Shown: positions 1 to 6,605, counted from the first letter of the stretch. The stretch is DNA of 7,140 bases from Chitinophagaceae bacterium (GCA_947481355.1 CANKGM010000105.1:1-7140); one strand, 5' to 3'. Notes: generated from the letters alone by a model not told the origin. Numbers and translations are program-made.

Positions 1-2
1 AC

Positions 3-695
3 GTAAAACTAGGTATACAATCAGAAAGAGTTGCTGACACTATTCTTGCCCTTAATCCGAATTATTTTGCTGTTCAAAAATCCAAATTGGTTTATCCTGA
101 ATTGAAGTACACTTATCATAATTATAAGTTGAATTATATAGCTTATCCAACCCGAGGGAAGCTACTAGAGATTGATTTTATAAAGCGCGGATTAAATAAA
201 CAGATGAATCTGTGGCAGCTTTATATGAAAATGGGACGTTATGTCCAACTGCCTAACAAATTTTATTTCAGCTCAGTCGCAGAATTGCATCTTCGTCTAC
301 CATTTTATCAACCATTTGTGAATCAAAGCATGCTCGGATATAACGATTCGTATATGAGGGGGTTTGAATATTATGTGATTGATGGTGTGGCAGGTGGTTA
401 TTTGAGAAATACCTTTTCAAAAGAAGTGTTGAAGTATAAACTAAAAACAGGCTTTCGCTCTAAGGCATATGCTGAAATACCATTTCGATTTTACCTAAAG
501 GCTTTTTCAGATGCAGGAATTATATACAATAAGCAAAACACAATCAATAATTCCCTGAATAACAAAATGATGTATTCAGGTGGCATCGGACTTGATATTA
601 TCAGCATTTATGATATCGTCATTCGTTTTGAATATAGCTTTAATCAACTCGGAGAGAGCGGCATGTTTGTACATAAAATGGATATGAGGAATTAA
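3..695 (+). CDS. Omp85/TamA-like outer-membrane barrel protein, C-terminal part (5' truncated by window edge)
   Basis: The frame is open from the first bases to TAA at 693-695, so 230 residues of a longer protein are visible. A TTG at 87 is internal and not a credible start, because the 28 codons before it continue the same protein. The visible part looks like the end of an Omp85-type 16-stranded barrel. It has the motif YPTRG (codons at 144-158), which matches the conserved PTrG element after the first barrel strands. It also has MRGFEYY (354-374), which matches the (V/I)RG(F/Y) motif of extracellular loop 6. Between and after these are alternating polar/aromatic strands such as IVIRFEYSF near the end. 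BamA at 3794 carries the equivalent FPRNG and HRGY motifs. The protein would sit in the outer membrane and may help insert or translocate proteins or lipids. POTRA domains would lie upstream and are not visible. It ends HKMDMRN, without the usual terminal aromatic residue. The family call is from motifs only; the exact role is unknown. Confidence 0.68.
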   Translation, partial: VKLGIQSERVADTILALNPNYFAVQKSKLVYPELKYTYHNYKLNYIAYPTRGKLLEIDFIKRGLNKQMNLWQLYMKMGRYVQLPNKFYFSSVAELHLRLPFYQPFVNQSMLGYNDSYMRGFEYYVIDGVAGGYLRNTFSKEVLKYKLKTGFRSKAYAEIPFRFYLKAFSDAGIIYNKQNTINNSLNNKMMYSGGIGLDIISIYDIVIRFEYSFNQLGESGMFVHKMDMRN

Positions 696-700
696 TGTAA

Positions 701-784
701 TTACGCTTTACGCTAGGCGCTTTTCGCTGAACGCTCGACGCTTAGCGCTGGACGCTTTACGCTGAATGCTGGACGCTTAGCGCT
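701..784. repeat. Heptanucleotide tandem array, 12 units of NNNCGCT
   Basis: Starting five bases after the stop codon of the upstream gene, the tetramer CGCT recurs at 704, 711, 718, 725, 732, 739, 746, 753, 760, 774 and 781. TGCT takes its place at 767. The spacing is exactly 7 bases throughout, giving 12 units with no insertion or deletion. The three bases before each CGCT vary: TTA, TTA, AGG, TTT, GAA, CGA, TAG, GGA, TTA, GAA, GGA, TAG. A 13-base segment, GACGCTTAGCGCT, occurs at 737-749 and again at 772-784, 35 bases (five units) apart, which suggests internal duplication. Because 7 is not a multiple of 3, the array cannot encode a simple peptide repeat. The function is not known to me. 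Three units span 21 bases, about two helical turns. Confidence 0.9.
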
Positions 785-787
785 TTT

Positions 788-976
788 ACTCTTGCCTATT
801 CCCTATTGCCTTTCTATGTGCCTTCGTGCCTCTATCCCTTTTCTGTATTCACTCTTGCCTCTTGCCTATTGCCTTTCTATGTGCCTTCGTGCCTTTGTCC
901 CATTTCTGTATTTACAATCCCCTCTTGACTTTCTTCGTGCCTCTATGCCTTTTCTGTATTTTCTCTTTCCTCTTCC
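788..976. repeat. Pyrimidine-rich tandem repeat, 63-bp period, two full and one shortened copy plus a decayed edge
   Basis: Two adjacent copies at 791-853 and 854-916 differ at 7 of 63 positions by my hand count and have no gaps. A third, shortened copy runs from about 921 to 964: its CTTCGTGCCT core begins at 933, against 822 and 885 in the first two, so it is 15 bases short. A fragment at about 961-985 resembles the start of a fourth copy (CTCTT..CCTCTTCCCTAT against CTCTTGCCTCTTGCCTATTG). Within a copy the smaller word TGCCT (or TCCCT) repeats at 7, 7, 12, 8 and 8 base steps, so the 63-bp unit seems itself built from shorter duplications. The + strand is almost purine-free in places. A hydrophobic reading frame runs through it because 63 is divisible by 3, but I do not regard it as a gene. 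Confidence 0.85.
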
Positions 977-985
977 CTATCTTTG
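953..985 (+). promoter_or_regulatory. Candidate Bacteroidota-type promoter for nadK (-7 TATCTTTG)
   Basis: TATCTTTG at 978-985 matches all fixed positions of the TAnnTTTG -7 element known for the primary sigma factor of Bacteroidota. The -33 element, usually TTTG or TTG, is represented only by TCTG at 953-956, one mismatch from TTTG, with a 21-base spacer. Transcription would start near 990-992 and give a leader of about 30 bases before the ATG of nadK at 1022. The site lies at the decayed downstream edge of the 63-bp repeat array. Confidence 0.5.
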
Positions 986-1021
986 TTTTTAATCCCGGCC
1001 AGTTCAGTAAACTCTTCACTC

Positions 1022-1903
1022 ATGAAAGTAGCTATCTATAGTCGTGGGGGACAAACGGTTCAACCTAGCGATTTGTTGAACCTGAATGACGCCCTAAGCA
1101 AAGCACATATCACACCTGTGTTTTTCAAAGAACTTCATGTTCAGTTTAAAGAAGCAGTAGCTGAGCTATCTCAATACGAAACATTCACCAATGCATCTGA
1201 ATTAGATCAATCTTTCGATGCCATGATTAGTTTAGGGGGAGACGGAACTTTGCTTGACACTGTTTGCCTCGTTGGCGATAAACAAATACCAGTACTAGGC
1301 ATAAATTTTGGCAGACTCGGTTTTCTAGCCAGCCTTGGCAAGGAAAATTTAGAAGCAGCCGTAGAAGCCTTAGAAAATCGGACATATGTTTTAGATAAAA
1401 GAGGCTTACTTCATTTGAACTCTAGCATTCCTCTCTTTGGTGCTGAACCTTTTGCACTCAATGAATTTACGATTCACAAAAGGGAATTTTCACCCATGAT
1501 TAAAATTCATACGTACCTCAATGGCGAATTTCTCAATACATTTTGGTCTGATGGAATAATAGTATCCACCCCAACTGGGTCAACAGGGTATTCACTAAGT
1601 TGCAACGGCCCGGTAGTTTTCCCAGATAGTGACAGTTTTGTACTGACTCCGATTGCTCCACATAATCTTAACATCAGACCTATTGTTGTGCCGAGTAATA
1701 ACGTTCTTTCGTTTGAAGTAGAAGGCCGGGTTGATGATTTTATATGTACCCTAGATTCACGAAAAGAAGTGGTTGATAAAAAAGTTCAACTCGCTATTAA
1801 GAAAGAAGATTTCTCCTTCAATTTGATTCGACTGAATGAAAATAATTTTCTACGGACACTCAGGGAAAAGTTAACGTGGGGATTTGATACACGAAATCGA
1901 TAA
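1022..1903 (+). CDS. nadK: NAD kinase
   Basis: This 293-residue cytoplasmic enzyme phosphorylates NAD to NADP, the only route to NADP in most bacteria. The length is typical of the family. The diagnostic GGDGT motif is at residues 72-76, with D74 the expected catalytic/ATP-contacting aspartate, followed by the GINFGRLGFLA segment (93-103). The NE pair of the NAD-binding site is at 147-148. The glycine-rich signature SDGIIVSTPTGSTGYSLS spans 176-193, and LTPIAPHNLNIRPIV (208-222) belongs to the all-beta C-terminal domain. I place the start at ATG 1022, giving MKVAIYSRGG, the usual N-terminus for the family. The frame is open further upstream to a TTG at 983, but that would add 13 unconserved residues and overlap the -7 promoter element. 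No Shine-Dalgarno sequence precedes the ATG, as is usual in Bacteroidota. It leads the cluster that continues with the DUF6089 gene 84 bases downstream. Confidence 0.97.
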   Translation: MKVAIYSRGGQTVQPSDLLNLNDALSKAHITPVFFKELHVQFKEAVAELSQYETFTNASELDQSFDAMISLGGDGTLLDTVCLVGDKQIPVLGINFGRLGFLASLGKENLEAAVEALENRTYVLDKRGLLHLNSSIPLFGAEPFALNEFTIHKREFSPMIKIHTYLNGEFLNTFWSDGIIVSTPTGSTGYSLSCNGPVVFPDSDSFVLTPIAPHNLNIRPIVVPSNNVLSFEVEGRVDDFICTLDSRKEVVDKKVQLAIKKEDFSFNLIRLNENNFLRTLREKLTWGFDTRNR

Positions 1904-1961
1904 TAGATTCGTTATAATGCAGATGCTTTTAACTTTTAATTCCTTTTAACAACCTACTACT

Positions 1962-1975
1962 GTATTTAAAAATAC
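1962..1975. repeat. Short AT-rich inverted repeat in the nadK-DUF6089 gap
   Basis: GTATTT and AAATAC are perfect inverted copies separated by two A bases, 12 bases before the next ATG. It is directly followed by TACATTTA (1973-1980), a one-mismatch match to TAnnTTTG. It could be a regulator site or chance in AT-rich DNA; the two-base spacer makes a stable RNA hairpin unlikely. Confidence 0.25.
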
Positions 1976-1987
1976 ATTTACACCGCA

Positions 1988-2836
1988 ATGACTAAAAAAG
2001 CCAGCTTATTCATAGTGCTCATCTGCTGTGTGGGTTTTTCCTATGCACAACGTGATGCGATTGTGCAAGAAGGTGAAATTGGGCTGAGTATCGGCGCAGC
2101 ACATTATTTTGGCGATATAAATAATCAATCAGCTTTCAATAGACCTAAGCCGACAGTTGGCATATTTTTTCGTAAGCAGTTTGGAGGGTATGTTGCATTG
2201 AGGGTAAGCGGACACTATGCCAGCCTTGGTTATTCGGATCAATTGAGTAAAATAGAGTTTCAACGTCGTAGAAACCTAAGTTTCAACACCGACATTTGGG
2301 AGATGTCATTACAAGGGGATTTTAACTTTTTTCGATTTATTCCTGGGGATCCTCTTTATCCATTTACTCCTTACATAACATTGGGTCTAGGGACCTTCAA
2401 TTATGATCCTTATGCTTTTTTAAACGGGCAAAAATATTTCCTCCGAAAATTAGGCACAGAAGGACAAGGTGCTGCGGCATATCCAGATAGAAAGCCATAC
2501 AGTAATCAGGCTTTTTGTTTCCCGTTGGGTATGGGTGTTAAGTATAACTTAAATAGAAACATAAACCTAGCATTTGAAGTTTCTTATCGATTTACCAATA
2601 CCGACTATTTGGATGATGTAAGTAAAACCTATGCGGGAAGTATTGTTTTCCCCCCATTACCTAATGGGAAAGAATCTCCCGGGTACCTTCTGCAAGACCG
2701 TTCTTTTGAAACAGGCAGTCGCATTGGCGTAGCTGGAAAACAACGAGGGTTTAGTGAGCAAAAAGATCAATATCTTTTCGCAGAACTAGCCATTTCAATC
2801 TCTTTTTCATCCTATCGTTGTGCTAATCCACAATAA
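1988..2836 (+). CDS. DUF6089 family protein, predicted secreted outer-membrane beta-barrel
   Basis: The product has 282 residues. Residues 1-20 form a clear signal peptide: KK at 3-4, a hydrophobic core, and SYA before Q21. The rest shows short amphipathic beta strands with many glycines and aromatics. Examples are EIGLSIGAAHYFGDIN (30-45), the FTPYITLGLGTFNYDPYAF stretch (126-144), and YRFTNTDYLDDVSKTY (200-215), which is strongly reminiscent of the conserved block of the DUF6089 family. A lone cysteine lies near the C-terminus (C278 in YRCANPQ). DUF6089 proteins are found in Bacteroidota, commonly between nadK and uppS as here. No biochemical role is established that I know of, and they are sometimes loosely labelled PorT-like. 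I infer an outer-membrane barrel folded by the BamA encoded downstream. ATG 1988 is the start because it places the signal peptide at the very N-terminus. The weak TACATTTA element at 1973-1980 is too close to the ATG to leave much leader. Confidence 0.85.
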   Translation: MTKKASLFIVLICCVGFSYAQRDAIVQEGEIGLSIGAAHYFGDINNQSAFNRPKPTVGIFFRKQFGGYVALRVSGHYASLGYSDQLSKIEFQRRRNLSFNTDIWEMSLQGDFNFFRFIPGDPLYPFTPYITLGLGTFNYDPYAFLNGQKYFLRKLGTEGQGAAAYPDRKPYSNQAFCFPLGMGVKYNLNRNINLAFEVSYRFTNTDYLDDVSKTYAGSIVFPPLPNGKESPGYLLQDRSFETGSRIGVAGKQRGFSEQKDQYLFAELAISISFSSYRCANPQ

Positions 2837-2920
2837 TTTCTTCTTGGCTTTGCAATTTTTTACCTGATTTCAGTATCTAATAACCGGAGTCTATCGAATA
2901 AAAAATGCTAATTTCACTTC

Positions 2921-3664
2921 ATGTCTTTACGAGAGCAGATTGATTTACAACGTATTCCAAAACATATCGCCATCATCATGGATGGAAATGGTCGCTGGGC
3001 TGAAGAACAAGGTCAAGATAGACTTTATGGCCATTTTCATGGTGTTGCCAGTGTAAGGGATATTGTAGAAGGATGTTCTGAGCTGGGAATTAAATACTTG
3101 ACGCTATATGCATTTTCAACTGAAAATTGGGATAGGCCACAACAAGAAGTTACTGGTTTGATGGAATTGTTGGTGGAAACAATTCGAAAGGAAGTGCCTA
3201 TTCTAAATAAAAATAATATCCGCCTCCATATGATTGGAGCTCTTTCTATGTTGCCTCCTTATGCTATGAATGCCATGCAGGAAGCATTAGATATGACGGC
3301 ATCCAATACTGGCCTCAACCTCATTATGGCATTAAGCTATAGCTCTCGTTGGGAGTTAGTAAGTGCTGTGAAAAAAATAGCCATAGATGTAAAAGACGGT
3401 AAAATTGATCCTGAAGCGATTGATCACAATACTCTCCAAAATTATCTGTCTACAAGTGCATTCCCTGATCCTGAGCTTATGATACGTACAAGTGGGGAAT
3501 ATAGGATTAGTAATTTTTTGCTCTATCAACTTGCCTATGCCGAACTCTATTTTACAGATACCCGCTGGCCAGATTTCCGAAAGGAAAATCTCTATGAATC
3601 CATTTTGGATTATCAGCGGAGAGAAAGGCGTTTTGGAAAGACGAGTAGTCAACTAAAAGCCTAA
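2921..3664 (+). CDS. uppS: Isoprenyl transferase, (2Z,6E)-undecaprenyl diphosphate synthase
   Basis: This 247-residue cytoplasmic cis-prenyltransferase adds isopentenyl units to farnesyl diphosphate, making the C55 carrier lipid for peptidoglycan and surface glycan assembly. Conserved elements appear in order: HIAIIMDGNGRWA (15-27) with catalytic D21 in the diphosphate-binding loop; GHFHG (37-41) with H38; LYAFSTENW (62-70) with S66, E68, N69 and W70; SYSSRWE (139-145), the usual Bacteroidota version of NYGGRWE; then DPELMIRTSGEYRISNFL (183-200) with R189 and R195; and AELYFTDTRWPDF (207-219), where E208 matches the Mg2+-binding glutamate. No catalytic residue appears to be missing and the length is normal. 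ATG 2921 is the only sensible start. There is no Shine-Dalgarno sequence; the preceding bases include an A-rich run. It lies 84 bases after the DUF6089 gene and 129 bases before bamA, supplying the precursor side of the envelope cluster. Confidence 0.97.
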   Translation: MSLREQIDLQRIPKHIAIIMDGNGRWAEEQGQDRLYGHFHGVASVRDIVEGCSELGIKYLTLYAFSTENWDRPQQEVTGLMELLVETIRKEVPILNKNNIRLHMIGALSMLPPYAMNAMQEALDMTASNTGLNLIMALSYSSRWELVSAVKKIAIDVKDGKIDPEAIDHNTLQNYLSTSAFPDPELMIRTSGEYRISNFLLYQLAYAELYFTDTRWPDFRKENLYESILDYQRRERRFGKTSSQLKA

Positions 3665-3773
3665 GGGTTAAGGTTTCTTCCTAAAAAGGGACTTCATTTT
3701 TTTTTATTGTCTATTTCTCAAGCCAGAACGCTAAACTATCGCTCTATTTAACAAAGAATTAGACAAAAAGCCG

Positions 3774-3781
3774 TTATTTTG
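3774..3781 (+). promoter_or_regulatory. Candidate -7 element for bamA (TTATTTTG)
   Basis: TTATTTTG at 3774-3781, followed by CCGTCCC, resembles the Bacteroidota -7 box with one N instead of two (TAnTTTG at 3775-3781). The only possible -33 sequence is TTTA at 3747-3750, 23-24 bases upstream, which is weak. If used, transcription would start near 3787, leaving a leader of only about 7 bases to ATG 3794 or 16 to ATG 3803. The 129-base gap before bamA is the longest between genes after nadK, which makes a separate promoter plausible but unproven. Confidence 0.35.
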
Positions 3782-3793
3782 CCGTCCCAAACC

Positions 3794-6538
3794 ATGAACT
3801 TGATGAAGAGGATCTGTACGCTGGTATTTTTAGTAGCATTTTTGATGATGGCGACCGACGTATCTGCCCAAACGGATACCCTACCTATTTCATCTGCAGA
3901 TCCTGCATTGTTGGGCATTTACAGCTCAAAATACCCAAAAAAATATATCATTTCAGAAATTAAAGTAACTGGGAACAAGGCATTTGATGCAGCCATTGTA
4001 ATATCTGTTTCTGGTCTAGCGATCGGTGATGAGGTAACGATACCTGGCGGTGATCAATTCGCAAAAGCAATTTCTAAGCTATGGACCCAAAATATGTTCA
4101 CGAACATCAACATTTGGATCACTAAACTTGAAGATCGAAATATCACCATTGAAATTGAAGCTGTAGAACGACCGATGCTATCCAACTTTAAGTTTTTCGG
4201 TGTTCGCAAAAGTGAGTCTGATGAATTAAAGGATAAAGTTGGTTTATTCAAAACACGTGTTGTAACAGATAATATGCAGTTGTCTGCTAAAGAAAACATC
4301 ATTAAATTTTTTATTGATAAAGGATACAAAGGAGCGAAAGTAGATATTGATCAAGTGCCTGATCCTGCTTCTCCGGAAAAGGTTATTTTAAATTTCAATA
4401 TCACAAAAGGGAATAAAGTTAGGATTTCAGATATCTATTTCTTCGGCAATAAAGCTGCTCACTCGTTTGCACTTAAGAAAAAAATGAAGGGTACGAAAGA
4501 GCTTTCAAAGTTGACCTTACATCCTGATAGCGCCTATAGCCCTTATGGTTCAATTCCGCACTTAACATTTAAGGAATTCTTTAAAGAAAAGGCTTTTTTG
4601 CATCCAACTCGCATCAAAGATTATATCGATCCTTGGTTTAGGTTTAAATTATTTTCTTCTGCAAAATTCAATGAGAAGAAGTACTTAGAGGACAAAGAAA
4701 AACTGCTTGAATATTACAACTCATTAGGATATAGAGATGCAGCGATTGTTGCAGATACACAGTATTATGATCCCAAGGGAAGATTAAATGTTTCTATGCG
4801 TATTGACGAAGGTCAAAAGTATTATTTTGGAAACATGACCTGGAAGGGCAATACGAAGTATTCCGATAGTATCCTAAGTGTGCTCTTGGGTATTAAAAAA
4901 GGGGAGACCTACAATTTAGAGACCCTTAATAAAAAGTTAGGTAAAACACCTTCTCCAGAAGGAGGTGACATTAGTTCTTTGTATCAAGATGATGGTTATT
5001 TGTTCTTTTCGATTAATCCAGTAGAGACTTCTGTATATAATGATACGATTGATCATGAGATACGTGTGCAAGAAGGTCCTCAAGCTACTATCAAAAACGT
5101 GAATATTGCTGGCAATGAAAAAACCAAAGAGTATGTGATTCGTAGGGAACTGAGAACTATACCTGGTGAAAAATTCAGTCGCGCTGATTTGATTCGTTCT
5201 CAACGAGAAATTGTTAACCTTGGTTACTTTGACCAGGAAAAGCTAGGTATGCAACCCGTTCCAAATCAGGATGATGGAACAGTAGATATTAATTATACGG
5301 TTCAAGAAAAATCTTCAGACCAACTTGAGCTTAGTGCTGGTTGGGGGGGAAGCATAGGACTAACCGGAACGTTGGGTATTACATTCAATAATTTCTCCAT
5401 TAAGAATATTTTCAGAAAAACATCATGGGATCCATTGCCAACTGGAGATGGACAAAAATTAAGTGTGCGTTTTCAATCCAATGGCCGTTACTTTAGGTCA
5501 TACAATATATCGTTTACAGAGCCTTGGCTAGGGGGTAAAAAGAGGAACTCGTTTTCTGTAAATTTATTCAATACCAAATTCAGTAACTCATATAACCCAT
5601 ATGGCGGAATGTATGGTGGTAGTTATAGATTGCCTTCTCGTGCTGCAGATACATCTTATCTGATCACGCAAGGAGTTACCGTTGCACTAGGTAAACAACT
5701 GAAATGGCCAGATGACTTCTTCTCATTGGTCACATCATTGAGCTATGTACAGTATAAGTCTCGCAACTATGCAATCTTCCCAACATTCTCTACGGGAACA
5801 TCAAATAACTTCAACATTAAATTAGCACTTCAACGATCTTCTGTGGATCAACCAATCTTCCCAAGGAATGGTTCTAATTTCATGTTGAGTGGAACATTTA
5901 CTCCTCCATGGTCTTATATCAACGGAATAAACCAAAAAGATATTTTTAAATTGGTTGAATACCATAAATGGAGATTTAATGCAGAGTGGTTTGTGCCGAT
6001 TGGTAAACCTAAGGGTGAAGATAAAAACAGGCAATTTGTTTTACGCGTAGCCGCTAAGTATGGCTTCATTGGTCGCTATAATTCAAAATTACCAGTTTCT
6101 CCATTTGAACGATTCCAGGTTGGGGATGCCGGACTTACAAACAACTATGGTGTATTAGGTTATGATATAGTAGCGCATCGCGGATATCCTGTATACGAGT
6201 CTTCTGATCCTACGATTAACCCCGACAAACAAAATGCTTCTAAGTTCTTTACGATGTTCAATAAGTACACGCTTGAAATGCGTTATCCATTTGTAACGAA
6301 TCCAAGCAGTACGATATACGGACTTGCATTCTATGAAGCGGCGAATGGTTGGTACTCAGTGAAAGAATACAATCCATTCCGCTTGAGGAGATCTATGGGT
6401 GTTGGTGTGAGGTTCTTCTTACCTATGTTTGGATTGCTTGGCTTTGATTATGGGGTTGGATTGGATCGTATAACCAGTACAGGTAAGTTGAAAGATGCTA
6501 GTAGATTTACATTCATGCTTGGGTATGAGCCTGAATAG
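3794..6538 (+). CDS. bamA: Outer-membrane protein assembly factor BamA
   Basis: The product has 914 residues from ATG 3794; ATG 3803 (MKRICTLVF) would give 911 and is equally possible. A frame-open TTG at 3779 overlaps the candidate promoter and is unlikely. The signal peptide covers about residues 1-25, with VSA before Q26. Five POTRA-like domains follow, at roughly 52-126, 127-206, 210-340, 341-430 and 431-506. The third carries an insertion of about 60-70 residues (about 225-295) containing FKEFFKEKAF and DPWFRFKLFSS, as seen in BamA of Bacteroidota. The barrel runs from about 511 to the end, with FPRNGSNF (689-696) and the loop-6 motif HRGY (795-798), whose arginine is essential in the family. 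BamA inserts barrel proteins into the outer membrane; POTRAs face the periplasm. It ends FTFMLGYEPE: the last strand runs three residues past its final aromatic instead of ending in F or W. It is followed 67 bases later by its chaperone partner OmpH/Skp. Confidence 0.95.
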   Translation: MNLMKRICTLVFLVAFLMMATDVSAQTDTLPISSADPALLGIYSSKYPKKYIISEIKVTGNKAFDAAIVISVSGLAIGDEVTIPGGDQFAKAISKLWTQNMFTNINIWITKLEDRNITIEIEAVERPMLSNFKFFGVRKSESDELKDKVGLFKTRVVTDNMQLSAKENIIKFFIDKGYKGAKVDIDQVPDPASPEKVILNFNITKGNKVRISDIYFFGNKAAHSFALKKKMKGTKELSKLTLHPDSAYSPYGSIPHLTFKEFFKEKAFLHPTRIKDYIDPWFRFKLFSSAKFNEKKYLEDKEKLLEYYNSLGYRDAAIVADTQYYDPKGRLNVSMRIDEGQKYYFGNMTWKGNTKYSDSILSVLLGIKKGETYNLETLNKKLGKTPSPEGGDISSLYQDDGYLFFSINPVETSVYNDTIDHEIRVQEGPQATIKNVNIAGNEKTKEYVIRRELRTIPGEKFSRADLIRSQREIVNLGYFDQEKLGMQPVPNQDDGTVDINYTVQEKSSDQLELSAGWGGSIGLTGTLGITFNNFSIKNIFRKTSWDPLPTGDGQKLSVRFQSNGRYFRSYNISFTEPWLGGKKRNSFSVNLFNTKFSNSYNPYGGMYGGSYRLPSRAADTSYLITQGVTVALGKQLKWPDDFFSLVTSLSYVQYKSRNYAIFPTFSTGTSNNFNIKLALQRSSVDQPIFPRNGSNFMLSGTFTPPWSYINGINQKDIFKLVEYHKWRFNAEWFVPIGKPKGEDKNRQFVLRVAAKYGFIGRYNSKLPVSPFERFQVGDAGLTNNYGVLGYDIVAHRGYPVYESSDPTINPDKQNASKFFTMFNKYTLEMRYPFVTNPSSTIYGLAFYEAANGWYSVKEYNPFRLRRSMGVGVRFFLPMFGLLGFDYGVGLDRITSTGKLKDASRFTFMLGYEPE

Positions 6539-6605
6539 TAGTCATGTTCAGATTAATGTGAATTGTATACCCTAGAAGCACACAGAAATCATTAAAAGAC
6601 TCATT

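Noticed and set aside
739..787. Intrinsic terminator formed by CGCTTAGCG followed by CTTTT
   Set aside because: The palindrome leaves a one-base loop, so it cannot fold as a normal hairpin; longer-range CGCT/AGCG pairing gives only four base pairs.
701..976. CRISPR array
   Set aside because: The unit lengths (7 and 63) and the absence of near-identical 23-47 base repeats with unique spacers do not fit, and there are no cas genes.
792..992. Open frame of 66 codons giving a repetitive hydrophobic, cysteine-containing peptide
   Set aside because: It runs entirely over the 63-bp tandem repeat, stays open only because 63 is divisible by 3, starts at a TTG in the repeat, overlaps the nadK promoter, and a different frame (826-1041) is equally open.
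983..1021. Upstream TTG start for nadK
   Set aside because: It would add 13 unconserved residues and begin inside the -7 promoter element; ATG 1022 gives the normal family N-terminus.
826..1041. Second open frame of 71 codons over the same repeat
   Set aside because: It is the same low-complexity DNA read in another frame and it runs into the start of nadK.
3356..3652. Antisense open frame of 98 codons within uppS
   Set aside because: No recognisable domain, and it lies wholly inside a strongly conserved gene; likewise the antisense frames at 4054-4329, 4937-5203 and 5822-6034 inside bamA.
3671..3705. Rho-independent terminator after uppS (AGG/CCT and CCT/AGG pairs followed by nine T)
   Set aside because: The stems are only about three base pairs and AT-rich, so the T run alone does not support a terminator.
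3729..3743. Two CGCT words before bamA as a remnant of the heptad array
   Set aside because: They are 11 bases apart, not 7, and only two occur, so chance is enough.
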